From the NCBI GenBank assembly GCA_051294375.1, contig CM119266.1, positions 22,978,338 through 23,042,337 on the forward strand: 64,000 nt of DNA, written 5' to 3'. Source of the DNA: Paraspadella gotoi. Lineage: Eukaryota; Chaetognatha. How positions within the stretch are numbered: the first letter of the stretch is position 1; each line of letters begins with the position of its first letter. This document shows positions 38,406-53,404 of this stretch, one piece after another. A program made the translations under genes and the position numbers. The notes beneath the pieces are model-generated. The model was given only the letters and a program-made list of their open reading frames with translations, was not told the DNA's origin and did not search any database.

Positions 38406-39924
38406 TTTTTCTTCTGGCTTTCTTCTTTCTTTGCTTTCTTTTCTTTCTTTTCTTTCTCCTTATCTTTCTTTTTTTTCTTATCTTTCTTTCTTTCTTCTTT
38501 CTTTCTTATCTTTCTCTTTCATTTCCCTCAACTTAACTTTCCTTCTATTCAGGACTGAGTCAGGTCTTGTTTTCTCCATCCCTCTTTCCGACTGGTCCCG
38601 CTCCCTTCCTGCCTTTCACCTACCTCGCACTTTCCTCTTTCCTTTCCTAATCCTTACCTTTCTCAACTGAACTCACCAACCATCCCCCCCTTTTCGGCAT
38701 AGTCACCACTTCCGCATATTTACATCCTAGATTTCCCACATTCATCGATTCGCCTCACGACGTCCTTTCTCTAACTCTCTCCCACTCCCAGCCCCCGCCC
38801 CGTCGCGCCCCATGCCTTATCATTCTCTATTTCCATTCTGAAGATGCCTTTTGTTCTCGATTTCTTTTTCTCCTCGTCTTTCTTTTTCACTCGTCGACGC
38901 CAAGGGCGCTGAGATCAGACGCGATCGAAAGCAGGAATGAAAAGCTCGCCGGGGGTTGAGAGACTGAGGGATAGAATCTAGGGGAGAGGGCGGAGTTTAG
39001 GGGTATTTCTGTGGGGGGGAGGGAGAATAGGGGGCTGAGAGAAATGGGATCTACCGACCGGAGTCATAAGGTGCTTTATGCAATAGAGGGCCAGAAGTTG
39101 TAGCAGAAATATGGTTGCGTGAGTTGATGATTAAATGTTGATAGAATTTTTGTATTTATAGTGGACATACAGAATATTTCTTTGAGCTCGTCGTGTCGTC
39201 GTCGTCGTCCGTCGGTTGTCGTATTCTATAGACGGTCCAATAAGTTGGGTTTCTGAATACGTGTTGTATTTGAGACCATTGTTTTGTTTTTCATACGTCG
39301 ATATCAATTTTGAAAATAATGGAATCCTATCTACTATACATCCTTGTCAGACGGACAGAACTTATAACGACCATAATATAGTAACAGAATTAAAAACTCA
39401 TTTAAACGTTTAAAATCGTTGTGTCCTCTTCAAGTAGTTCCATACCGCTTCTTGTTTGCCGTTTAGGTGACGCAGGGGCGTAGGAGCCTGAACCGTTAGT
39501 CAGTCAGCTCTAAGGGACCGTCCATCTCTCCGAACGCAAGAGCCTTTAAAAAGCTGAACTGAGAGTAAATTACAAAAGGCTTTTGTCTAAAGCATAACGG
39601 CTTTTTTAAGTGAAAGCAGACATTTAAAAAAAAAAACTCTCACACGACGAAATATGACGACGATGAGGAGACGACCGTAGACAAGACAGACCTGTCCGTG
39701 AAGAAGCCTTCATTACTTATCTCACAGACTCCGTCGCGACGGTAGTGGATTTTTTTTTTTCATCGGACCAGGAGCGGCAGGAGCGGCAGGAGCGAAGCAG
39801 ACGAAGCAAACGAAGCGGCTGCGGTATCAACTCATTATTGGCGTTCAATTGCGGTAAAAATCCCTTCCATTGTTCCTCGGGAAATCTTTGCCTTCGCCGC
39901 GCCAACTCGCTTTTCCTCTTTAAA

Positions 39925-39995
<71 letters not shown>

Positions 39996-40082
39996 TCCGT
40001 TTTCGTCTTTTTTGACTAGTGGAAGACGAGAGAGAGAGAGAGAGAAATAGAGAGAGGAGAGAGAGAGAGAGAAGGAGAGAGA

Positions 40083-40117
<35 letters not shown>

Positions 40118-42977
40118 TGGAAAAATCGTGATTAAAAAGTTGGAATTGGAAAGACTTTCAGGCGTAGAAAGTCTCGATTTATTAACAGGAATAGAAAAAA
40201 TCTAAAAAGAAAACTTTGAATGAAAAAATAAAAGAATAAAAAGAATAAATACAAAAAAGAAGAAAAAAAGAGAAAAAACAGAAAAACCGAAAGAAAGAAA
40301 GAAAGAAAGAACAAAAAGGAAAGATAAGGAAAAGAAAAAAGAAAGAAAGAAAAGAAAGAAAAAAGAAAGAAAAAAAGAAAGAAAAAAAAATAATACATAT
40401 GTTTAAAAACAAAAAACAGAAAGAATGAAAGCAGACGAAATCATGGAGAAAAAAGATAATAAAGGAATTGACGATATTTTTTTTATAGAAGGTTAGATTA
40501 TAAGATTATTTTAATTAAGCTTTCAAATTTTCTTGTAGTGCCAGTCCGCTTCTTTTCTTCACTAACCTCATCTCAACCGACTTTCACTTCATATCATCAT
40601 CCACTTCTCCGTTTCGCCAAACTGTTTGTTCGGTCAACCTCTTCATCCCTCATCACCTCCCTCTCTTCATCCATATCCACATCCCTCTCCACATCCCTCG
40701 AGCACATCTCTCTCTTCTTCCCTCTATTCCCCCTTCTCCACTCTCCCTTCTTCCTCCTCTACATCCTATCCACATTCTTCTTCACATCCTATCCACATTT
40801 TTTCTCCACATCCCTATCCACATCTCTATCCACATTCTTCTCCATATCCCTATCCACATCCCCATCCACATTCCTATCTACATCTTCTCACACCCCTCTC
40901 CACATCCCAGATCACATCCTTACTCATCCCTCCCTCCACACCCCTCCCAACCCTCTTTTCTCCACCCTCTCATTCATTCCATCTCATCTCCCCTCTTCCG
41001 GCGCCGAATTCTCGCCAAGTCGCCGGCGTTGTTGTGGCGAGACTCTGGCGGCGACGAAGACGCCGCTTTTTTCGGCGTAGCGTCGGCGGCGGCGTCCTTT
41101 TGGACCGGAAGCGGCGGTGGCGCCGCGTCTCTCGCGTCTTCGGGGGAATTCGAGGCGCCGAAGAAAGGAGCCAAGGGTTTTTGGAGAAAAAAATTTGGCA
41201 AATGAAAAAACCGGCCGGCCGCTCGGGCGCGTGGGGCGGCCCGTCGGGGAGGGGGGGTGCGACCGTGGTGGGTGAGGGAGGTAAGGCAGGTGAGTCGGCG
41301 GGGAAGGAGGTTTTCTAAGAGAGAGAGAGAGACAGAGAGGGATGGAGTCTAATTTCGCGGTTAAAGAAGGTAAACCCAAACGAATACATCATCGTCGTAA
41401 AGGTGAGATCTTCGTTCAGAGACGACGGAAGTGAAGCGAACAGTCTTCGCGGAGTGAAGCGAACAGTCTTGCACGAATCCTTCAAAATTCGTGATGGATT
41501 CCACAAATCAGAAAAAAGAAAGCGAGGGATGGAGCCTTTGGCGAGACGCTTCGGGATTCGCGGGGGCGAAGACGACCTTCGCAGGCGGCGGGGAAACGTT
41601 CCGCCCACGTTCGTTCGCCTCCTGCCTCGGTTTTCGTTGTTTACGAATTCGTTCGGTCGGAAACAGAGAAGAGATTCGACGAATGAAGATTCCATTTTGA
41701 TTGCAGGGATGAAAATGTCAGTATTGACCATCTTTATTTCACGACGTGACTCATCGGATCAAACCTTAGGAAGGAATGTGGAACTTTGAAAAGCCGAATT
41801 AGTCAATTTTCATGACAACGAAAAATAAGTGGAAAGTAGGATGGACGGGCAAAGAGGGATTGGCTGGAGTGATGGGGTTGTTCTCCACGTCAACGTCGCC
41901 TTCGTGGTCGTCGTCTCGTCGTCGTCGTTGTTATCTTCGACTTCGTCGCCAACAGTCGTCGTCGTGTCGTCCTCAAAGAATCGACGTCGACGTCGGCGTC
42001 TTTTACGACGGAACATCGAACCTCGAAGGCGAAAACTGTTTTTGTTTTTGTTTGGGCGTCGGCGGGCGTCGGCGGCGTCGGCGGCGAGGGCGGCGGTGGC
42101 GTGAAAGTGCCGGTCCGTGCGAAAGGAGGGAAAAACAAAAGGGGATTCGGAGCGAGAAACAGAGTAAACAAAACACGAAGAAAACACGAGACTCGAGACG
42201 CGTTATGAGGGCGAGGCGGGATTTTTCTTTCACTTGTTGTTGTCGTTGTTGTTTTGAGGTTTCTTTAGGTGTATGCAGGAGGCGCGTGCTGAGAGCTCTT
42301 TCAAAATATTTGGTCTTGAGGATATTAAACGTTTCTGAAAAAAAAAAGAAGAATTAAATACAATTTAATGATACTCCGTAACTCGGAATAAAAATTACAG
42401 AATTTCAGAAATAATCCAAACACGAGTGCAAAACACTTTAGCCCCACAACGACACGTACACACCAAGAGAACACACACGAACAAACTTAGAATAAGAATT
42501 TACACGAACAAATCTAGATTCTTTTCTTTATATTTAAAACTTGGTTAATGCCCGAAATTTTTTTTATTCAAGAATGAAATCATTTCTGGAAATCGAGATG
42601 ATGGGGGACTAACGGAGCCGAAACGAACGAACGAGATTTTCGCGCTCGCTTCTCTTTTCCAAGTACTAATGAAAAGAATGTTATAAAAGAAGTAAAGAGA
42701 ATCAAATCCCGCGAAACTTAATCTTTTAGTATCGTGAAAAATGTCGCTGAGAAGTTTGTTTTTAAGTTACAACTTCCTCCCTTCATCGTCTCATCATCGT
42801 TATTCGGATTTCCCTGAATGACGAAAGTACTCATCACCGAAGAAGGAAGCTGACATAAACCTCCATGACCATTAAAGGAAAAGAAAAGAAAATAATGTTG
42901 GAGAGGGAGAAAGAGAGAGAAAGAGAGAGCCTGTCTTCCTCCCCTCTCTTTTTCTATTCTTTTTATTTTCAGGCCTC

Positions 42978-43018
<41 letters not shown>

Positions 43019-43022
43019 TCTC

Positions 43023-43054
<32 letters not shown>

Positions 43055-44842
43055 CGTGGGAACCGAAAAAATCATTAATCAAGGGGGATTGCAATTTGAT
43101 ATTGCCACGGCGAGAGCCGCGCTCGCATCCGGCTCCGCAGCCGCCACTTCTCCGCGACGTTCCTCAGCCCCTTCCCCCTTCCCTTCCCCTTCCCTTCCCC
43201 TTCCCCCTTCCCCTTAACTCGGTTCGATCTAACAACCACAAGATCTCTCCCCCCCCGTCCCAACCGATGGGGGGGGAGGAAGACCGAAGCCTTTCCCTTT
43301 TCTTTCGACCACCATTGTGAAATGCGACCGGAGGAGGAAAATGGAAAGAGAGGCGCGAGGGAGGTAGAGAGAAAAAAAAAAAGAAAGGAGAAAGAGGAAA
43401 GGAAGGAAGGAAGAAAATAAAATAGATTGAGGGAAAGAAAAGGAAAAAAGAAAAAAAAGAAACGAGACAGATTAAGCTGATAGTATAAGTATATATATTA
43501 TTCAAAACATGTTTTGTCATCTCCATGACAACTAAATAGAAATTAAAATGAAATAAAGTACATATATATATAAATTTCTTCTCTCGCCCGAAATTTCCTT
43601 CCCTCCCGAATTCTCTTCTTTGCTGGAACGGTGAACCTCCTGCTCCCCCCCCTTCTCCCCCCCTCGACCACGTACCTTTCCCTTCTCTTCACTCCTCCTT
43701 CCTTTCAGGCGATGTATAACAAATGTTGGGCCCCACGTCAGATTGGGTGTTTAATGTCCGCGATCCTATTGAGCCCTGATTAGGCACATTCTTGGGCCGG
43801 TTACTCTCCGGACCTTTTCGGAGGGCAGCGCTTGGGCTAAAGGGGATGTTGGAAAGGGGAAATAAAAAATAGCGGGAAAGAAAAACTTAATTCCGACTTG
43901 AAGACGAAAATATTTATTATGTTGTAAATCACGGAATTAAATATATCTCAACATCGAATGTCTTATTTGTTTATTATATTTTTTTTTTCCTTTAGCTCGA
44001 GATTAAAAAAAATAATTTTTCTTCAAAATATATTTAGAATTGACAAATTTTTGAAGAGGCGTCCATCCGTCCATCCTTCAATTCGACTCAAAACTCGTAA
44101 AAGGAAAAAGAAGATTCATTACTTTTCCACTTAATTCGCAGCGAGAACGAGTTTTTAAATTTTAAACAAGACGAGAAGGAAGTTGAAAAAATTGCAGAAA
44201 AAAAAAGGCAAAAAAAGAAAGAAAAAAAAAGAGGTGAGCCTCGTGAAGAGGCCCATCGGCACCACTTAAACGCGATACGGACCCTGAGGCTTCATAAAAA
44301 GCGGATGCATCTTGATGAGAAGAAATAAGAAGAAGAAAGAAAAGAAGAAGAGAAAGAAGGAGAAAAAAAAAAGAATAATTTAAAAAAGAAAAAGGAAGAA
44401 TGTTTGAGCTTCGAACGCCAACAAAACGGTAACGAAATCAATGGAGGGAAAAGAATTTCACTTTCGGTCACTAATTCCAAAAGTTGACCCGACGAACTGC
44501 GACAAGTTTTGACAGGAGATCATGTGAACTTTATGACAAATTCGGCATTGATAAAAATACTATTTGGATTTTATTTAAACCATCTTATCGCGAAAATGAC
44601 AATGAACGACAATTACTAAGGTCTATATAATTCGTTGGTCACTTATCTAAAATCAAAAGACCTACATACAAATCATAAGCTTATGTCATCTTCGCTTGTC
44701 GCTTCTTCTTTGCGCAGATAGGTCTTCACCAGCTCGAAGCGCTACCTCTTTATCTTATCTCTTCTCTCACCCCTTTTCCAAACAATGTTATTCTCCCCTT
44801 TTCAAGCGGTTTAATGGAGATCGTCCTGTTCTGCGAAAAAAA

Positions 44843-44882
<40 letters not shown>

Positions 44883-45647
44883 GTTTCCAGCGAGAAGAGG
44901 ACAAAAGAATTTGTTTCCATCGACGATGAAACGGTGATGACGTCACGATGGAGCGACTCCTATCGCGCGGTAAATCATTTTTTTTTCCTTCTGCGGAAAT
45001 GCGACGGGTTAATTGAAAAATAGACGAAACACTTTTGAGGCTTTCAAGCTGCATTGTATGAAATCTGAGTTTAAATATTTAATTCACTTTGTGAAAATTA
45101 CGAAATCGATCGAACACATTTAGTAGAAGAAGATATTTTTTTCGGTGTTGTTTTCGAGATATCCAAGTTGAGTTTCCTACTTAGAAGAATTTTTAAGAAA
45201 TGTGAACCAAGTAGCTAATGTTAATTCAGTCGAAAGCAGCTCATTGATGTAATGTTACATTAAAACATTACGGCGAGAAAGAAGTTCTGAATCTCTGTTG
45301 CGTTTTTTTCCGTCTCAAAAAATTGTAAAGAGTCGAAGTGCAGTGCAAAACTTTTAATTTTCTTCTTCTTTAGTTTAATTTATAAATTATATCATTTTTA
45401 GTATAATTGTTTTGCGTATTTGCTTTTGTTTACATTTTTAATTGATAAAAATTTTAATCGATTTTAGAAACACGAGAGACAAAAAATAAATCCCGGATCG
45501 AAAGAGGACAAAAAAATTGGCGTCGACTTTTTCGTCAAACTTTCTCTCGACGAACTGATTCGGTGACGATCAGACGCTGACGACGGCCAAGTCGTCCCTC
45601 GCACTCTCGCCTCCCTTCACTGACACCTGACACTTTGCAATAAATCT

Positions 45648-45684
<37 letters not shown>

Positions 45685-46579
45685 TCTCTCTCCTCTTCTC
45701 TCTCTCTCTCTCTCTCTCCTCTCATCTCTCTCTCTCGCATTTCCGTTTTTCTTCTCGGTCATTGGCAGAAGTTTCCTCAATTGTCCTGATACGGAAGCCT
45801 TCCTGATAAATCTGCAGCCAAGGAAACCTCGGTCGTTAGTTGTCACAATGAATTTGTTAAATATTATTGAAAATTCTATGCACGTAACTAACTCCCTATA
45901 ATCTCTTCATCGATTTACCTAGAAATCTCAAACAAACTATTTTTCTTTTTAAATTTCACAGATTTTTTTTTTTTTTTAAATACCACAAATTTTTCACGAA
46001 ACTGGAAGCCTCGTTTCGTAGTTTCGTCACGACGGACAAATTTCAAGTTTCTTCAACGAGATCCAGAGTCGCCTCTTCTTCTGTCGGCCCGAACGTCGCT
46101 CGTCGGTCAGACAGCCGACGTTCCCCGAACTAAGCCGTATGGAGTGGCTCTCTTCTTCGTAAGCCTTTGTCGTCTTCGTCGTCGTCAACGTCGCTTCAAG
46201 ATTCCATTGTTGACGAAACGTCGGGAGTTCGAGACGGAAACTCGAATCACGTGATCGATGGTGCCGCTCTTGGGTCCACGTGGACGACCCACGTGATCGT
46301 CCTACGATACCGGAAGACTGATCACGTGACGTCTGAATCATTGACTCGTCCTTGTTACTCGAAGGGTCGCGAGACGGTCAACGTTGTCGGGACCGTCGTT
46401 CGTCGCTCGTCTAATCCCTCTCCTCCTCCCACCTCCACCTCCTTCCGTTTCCCCTCCCTCTTCTCCTCCCTTTTCTCCTCTCCTCCTCTTCCTCCTCCTT
46501 CGTCTACGAATGTCAAATGTCTGATCCGAGTCTTGACGCCTGTCAAACGCGTCCAACGAGAGCCACTCCCCCATTCCAA

Positions 46580-46660
<81 letters not shown>

Positions 46661-46853
46661 CGTCTCGATACTAGTATCGGTTCCATCGACGATTTATCAA
46701 ACGTTTCGACCAAATTTAGACAAGACGTTTATCGCGCAGTGAAAACGGAGCTCTTTAGCTTAGGAAAGATGTTGGAAGTGCGTTGATTATTAATACAGAA
46801 ATCGTCAAATTTTACTTTCTTTTCTTTCTTTTTTTCTTCTTTCATTCTTTCTT

Positions 46854-47325
<472 letters not shown>

Positions 47326-49221
47326 TAATTCATAAATTCCATAATAAATTTCAAAATGTGTATATTTTTATAAACAATTTTTAATTAGCTTATAAAATAA
47401 CAATGATAATTTTTTTATAGATAATTAATTCACGAGATTACGCAGTTATTTATTATTAATTTTGTATGCCAATAATGCTTAGTTTTGCTGACAACCGACA
47501 CTACTTCAAGTTCAAAGGTTTTAAATCTTTTGTTTTCAATTCGAAGATTTTTCTCTTTGTGCAGCTTTACTTCCGAATCCGTCCACGAGCATGCGCCCTT
47601 AACAAACAAAGGCTATTAGAGGAATAAACCACGTCAGAAACAAGATATAACTGAGTTCATGTTTTTGATTAAGAGTTAAAATCCAGAAATGTTATCAATA
47701 TAACTCAACTAATTAAAAAAAAAAATGAATAAGCCTGTAACTTGATGAATAACCATTTAGGTCCTCTTTGTCCGAAATTGGATTTCGTTTCTTAAACCAG
47801 TTAGACCAATTTCGAATTTTAAACGGATTTCACGAATTCCTGAGAAAGACTTCACCTTTTATCCGCGGTCCGCGAATTGAAATCATTTTCATTGTATGGG
47901 GCCATGCATTTCATCACATTCTTTTTCATCGAATGTTCACGAGGCATTCACTCGACATTCATTTCGATAACCGACATTCACAATCGCCAAAACTCGATCG
48001 TAATTCTTTCACGCGTCACAATAGTTCATTCGCCGCCAACATCGATCACTATTAACGAAAACAAGATAGAAAAGAAACAAATTAAAACTAAATGTCGAAA
48101 CAGAAATTTAAAGAAAAAAAAAACTGTTAGGACGAGTAAGAAGAGTTTCAAAATCGGATATTAATTTGCCGTCTGACGCTTACAAACTATATCCGATCGA
48201 TATCGCATTAAAATCAGTATTTTTTTTTATATTTAATCATGTTTTACTTTTCAATGGTGACTTTGGAGACGGCAACTATTTAAAATGCATAAGATTGACT
48301 ATCCATTGTAAAATCAGGATAATTAAACACAGTATAGAACGAATCTGCTTCAACGAATAAATTTACGCAAAATCTCGAAAGAATCGGCCGATGAGGCATT
48401 TTAACGACTCGAGCTCATCCACCGACGTTCATTGAATTTTTTAATCCGACCACGCATCTCCGTAGATGATATTTTATTTTATCAATTTTATGAATATTTA
48501 TCAATTATATAAAAAACATCTTAACTGTTCGGTTTTTTTAATTTAAAAAAAAAAATTTAGCCCATAAAAAACGATATTTTAAAATAATATGTTTTACGTT
48601 AAGCTCCTCATTACAATACTTTATATGATGACTTATATAATAGATTCTGACACAGCATCGTTGGCCACATTGGTCGCTATTTATCCGATTTTTTCTCAGT
48701 TAACGCAGTGTCTTAAACACAGTCGATTGCTGCTGCCGTCGTCGTTGTTGTTTTGTTTCGAAAAATCTCGACTCGCAAGAAGCGTTCGGCAACGGCGCAA
48801 ACATCTGGCCCGGGAGAGAATTCGAGAGTTACGGTCACGGACCCGTGAGTCGACCCATCGGCCAAACGACCTCTTCGCCAATCGACTCAATCAAACGAAC
48901 GATCGATCTCATGTCATCGGCGTAACCAGTGAACGCGGTCGACCTCACTCGACCAAAAACAGTCGAAAGTTGAGCTCCTTCTTCTTCTTCATCGGATGTC
49001 AAAATCAAAAAGCGGCTGCTCTTTTTTTTATTGGATGTCAGTATACGTAAATGAACTAAAGCTTTTGGAATGAAAACAACGACGAAACACACAAAGAACA
49101 AATGAAAGCCCCGCTTAACGTGGATTCGTGTTAAACAAAGCGTAGAAAAAAAATAACTCTTAACTTAAACGATAATAAAAACTATAAACAAAAAACAAAT
49201 ATAACCAAAGACAATTCGAAG

Positions 49222-50572
49222 ATGATGTACAACAATCGAGAGACGATCGCCTTCGCCCTGACGGCATCGTGTGGGTGCGGCTCGGGACATCGTCGCCCTC
49301 GGCATCGCCAACTACCGCAACCCCGTCTACCTCATCGTCTCACGGCGTCGTCGACGACATCGCGGAGGCGTCTTCGATATGACGACGCAACCTCGGATCG
49401 AGCAGCAGGTCTGGGTTTCGGGCGCTGAGTTGCGGTTGCATTGAGGTAGGCGTGACAGGAAATGATTTGGAAGGCTCTGAGAAAATTTCTTGAAATTTAT
49501 CATTTTTTACGGGGTTTATCTCGTGCCGTTTAAAAAGTTGTAAAGAGTTTGCTATATCCCTTAGGTTTTCTTTCTGACAGCGATCTTAGTGCAAAAATAA
49601 TAGAGTGGGTGAGAACTAAAAATAACCAGGACTCAAATTGCGCGAATACTAAATGATGACAAAATGACAAAAGAAATGACGTAACGACTAGGATGACTTA
49701 TCACGTCAAACTTTTAAATCGAAAAGGTATCCCGTCAATTAAGTCGGCACAATGTGTACGTATAATTATAATTAAATCTAATCAGCCCGTCGTGTTCATG
49801 GCGGGCGAGCGGTGCTCATGATCATCGGGTCATCGGTGCTGCGGCGCCACATCAAGACCCATTCTGCATGAGGTTCTACTACGGGTTGATGCTCCTTTGT
49901 TTTGTGCGGCAGCGTCGCCCTCGCCGCGTTGTCTTCACCGGGAGATGGGCGTCGATTTGTCGGCGGTGAGAGAGGGGGGGTGGGAATGAGTATTGGGGTT
50001 TGATAATAAAGAAGTTAACAATGAAACTAAATAAAAACCGCTTACTAAAATGCATACTGTTTATAACTATCTACGTTTTTTCTTTCCGATTCTATCTTCT
50101 ATTATTTGCCAAATTTAAACTCGGGCAAAAAATTGAAGTTTCCTTCCTTGGAAGGCAATGAATTAATGTAATAGTATCCGTAATTGTATAATATACATAT
50201 TCTCACATCATTATCGCCTCTATCTCTCTCAACTTTCTACTTCAATTTCCCATATTCTTTACCCGCCCCGCCCCCCTACAGACGACGCGCAGTCCGCGAC
50301 CATTCACGCCTCCTGGCTCCGCAAATCCCCCTCCGCTCAGCGCGAGGTGGAGCGGCGCCTCGGGGCTGCGCCTTCGACGCCGCGACCTCCAAGCGGTCAC
50401 GCCGTCTGGCTGGCGGAGTGCCCATTCGAGGTTCCGGGCTGCTTCGACGAGATGCTAGAGAATGAACCGGAGTCACGGGTCGCGGACGCCGGATTCATCT
50501 GGACTGGCCGTCTCCTGCGTTCTCTTCGTCTTCACATGGCTTTACGTGATGGTGGATCAGGCGGATCACTAA
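49222..50572 (+). pseudogene. Tetraspanin copy C, identical to copy B
   Basis: Exon equivalents are 49222-49408, 49786-49965 and 50282-50572, carrying exactly the same indels as 32239-33589. Two independent pseudogenes would not share every lesion across 1.35 kb unless the duplication was very recent. Here it is more likely the same sequence placed twice. Confidence 0.8.
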
Positions 50573-51093
50573 GAGGGGGAGAGAAGGAGGAGGAAGTGGT
50601 CCATAATAAAGAATCAATAAGGAGTAGGATGTGAATGTCTGAAGTCGCCGGCCTCACACGGCGTGGCACCAAGACCGAGATGTCGTAGAGGGATATTTCA
50701 TATGGGGCTTGAAGTATTGTACTGAAAATACTCTTTTCACTACTCGATTGTCTCACGTTGAGTATGTTCGTCCGAGTCTAAGCGATGACGTGTTTTGTAT
50801 TTAATTGATATAAGCATCGGTATGATTCATTCATAAAAATCACTTTATTGGGTCTTTATTTTTTTAAGCTAAATAACAGGTAATTGGAACTCGATAACGA
50901 GTATTGCAACTTATAGGATACTAGAATGATTAAGAAATGTTAATTTGGTTGTCACATTATCTATATTAGGCGTCTTTATTTCGTCAAATTCATCTCGTCT
51001 AATGACCTTTTAATTAAAGTTTGCCACCCGCTTCGGGTTCTGCTGCCGAAAGAAAAAAAGTAAGACCGGTTGCTCCTTGAGAGGACGATTTTA

Positions 51094-51149
<56 letters not shown>

Positions 51150-51493
51150 AGAGAGAAGAGAGAGAGAGAGAATTAGAGATAGAGATATAGAGATATAGGA
51201 TAGAGAGAGAGAGAATTTAAGTGTCGCGGCATAATTAGATGTTACCAATCAGAAAAAAACATTGTCGACATAAAGTCAGTTGCAAGGTAGATTATTTATA
51301 AAATGAGTGATCATATTTAAATTGGTTGTAACAAATTCATTCATTTTTACAATTCCTGCGTCATCAGTGAAAAACTGAATCGTCCGAGTGACGTACGGAC
51401 CAACGATTCGACTTTCGTAGAGACCAGACCGACGGACGGACAGACCCTCTATTCGATCTCGTCTGGAATCTTGACGGGACGGGACGGACCACC

Positions 51494-51694
51494 ATGAACC
51501 TGTCCATTGTCTTCCTCCTTCTCTTCGCCTTCGTCCCTCCTTCATTTTTTCAAACTTGGAGGTTCGAACTCGAAGGGGAAGTTTTTGTGCTTCGTCGGGT
51601 CCTTCACCCACAGCCCGAGGACGTCGTCGTCGTCGTCGTCATCATTGTCGTCTGCCTCATTTGTCTGGTTCCGATCCAGAAACTTTTTGACTAA
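51494..51694 (+). CDS. Second copy of the 66-residue signal-peptide-like frame
   Basis: Identical to 34511-34711 and subject to the same doubt. Confidence 0.1.
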   Translation: MNLSIVFLLLFAFVPPSFFQTWRFELEGEVFVLRRVLHPQPEDVVVVVVIIVVCLICLVPIQKLFD

Positions 51695-52104
51695 ACGGAA
51701 TTGTCAGTATTCTTTTCGTCTCGTCGTCATCATTTTGGTCGTCGTTTTGAACGTTTTGTCGTCGTTCTCTCTCGCCTGACTTATTTGCTGTTTCGTTGTA
51801 GTAAACTTTTAATTGAAAGTTAAATAGTAGAAAGTCCCATAGTACCAAGTAATATATTAGAATATTAGTGAGTAAAAATTCTTCTCCTCTAACTCAGCCA
51901 CTGAACCAACTGGTGTTGACTGTCCATTTGCTCTCCTTCGTCGCAACTTTTGTTTCTCGTCGTCTATCGTCGATTGTCGTCGTCGTCTCTGAGTCGGGCT
52001 TCCGAGACTCAGCCTTCCTGAAGGACGTGACACGGATGCGGCCTCTGTCGTTCTCGGAGCGGCTTTGGTGGGACGAGAGAGAGAGAGAGATAGAGATGAG
52101 AGAG

Positions 52105-52179
<75 letters not shown>

Positions 52180-53229
52180 AGAGAAAAAAGATCCGATACC
52201 CAAGCCCCTCGAAGGCAGAACGCAGAAGACATGGGACAAAGACAAAAAAATTGCCGAATTCGTTTCATCGAAAATTGCAAAAAAAGTGAAGGCATCAAAG
52301 AGAAAGATGGAGGAAAGGATTAATGATTGTGGCTCGATGAAAAGTGTGGGGGGGGGTTGTCGTTGTGGACGACGACGACAAAGACGATGATAACGATGGC
52401 TCTTCTGTTTTTCTTTTTTTATATTTTGCTCCATGAATCACGAATCTGTACCGAGTTCATCGTCCATCTCCAATTTATTGTTTTCCTCATTTTAATTTTA
52501 TATAAAAACCGCGTTTTAAAAACGCTTTTTCTTTTTTTTTTCCCCTCCACAACGGAATTTGCGCGAAGTCGAGTTAAGGAAGAAAAGAAGAGGAAATTTG
52601 CATCTTGGAATCATTTATTACGTCCTTCCCGCCCACTTCTGCTTTTGCTTTCCTTTTTTTTTGTCTTTTTCACCTTCTACTTTTCTGGGTTTTTGTTTCT
52701 ACACTGCCTTTAAATCAGTGTTCTCTTTAGGAGTTTAAACTTTATTTTTTGCTTTTTTCATATCATTATTCATTACAATGACTTAAAATAAGTCACTTTT
52801 TTAGTCTTCCCATATATGTAATATACCCCCCACACAAAACTCATCTATATCACTATTTTCTTTCACTTCTTTTTCTTATTATTTAAACTCTTCTTTCCAA
52901 CCTCCAAGTCTTTCATCTTTTGCTTTCCTCTCTTTTTTTCCCTCATGATTGTCGCTTCAACGCGGTTATGACTCACCATAAAACATTTGGCAACCATTTC
53001 CAGATTCTTTTTGTTCAGAGCTCTGGTTCCTGTATTTTTTTTTTAAACAATCAGATTATCTTACGCTCCCGCTACCCTAATGTCTAGTAGCTATGTACCG
53101 GTTGGTTAACAAAGTTTTTAATACGTATCTTAGCTCCTAGAGTCTAATAAACTGATTCTTTCGTGAATGCATCTGTTGTTGATAGTAAAGAGTGAGTTGT
53201 AATAAGAGTTCCCTTTTTATCTTTATATA

Positions 53230-53275
<46 letters not shown>

Positions 53276-53365
53276 TCTGACAATAAAATATGAGGACGCA
53301 ATCCCCCGAGCGTTTTACGACCGCCGTCCCCACGTAACGGTTCCACGTTCCATCGCTTCTCCGCC

Positions 53366-53404
<39 letters not shown>

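Larger units (their letters stand above)
37136..39900. repeat. Large palindrome, arms about 1.25-1.3 kb, around a 25-N gap
   Basis: 37136-38380 and about 38590-39900 are reverse complements with small indels. The spacer (38406 to about 38590) is pyrimidine-rich. The outer end of the arm (GGCGAAGGCAAAGAT) joins the low end of block A on the left and the high end of block A on the right, so one sequence touches both ends of the repeated block. Confidence 0.85.
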
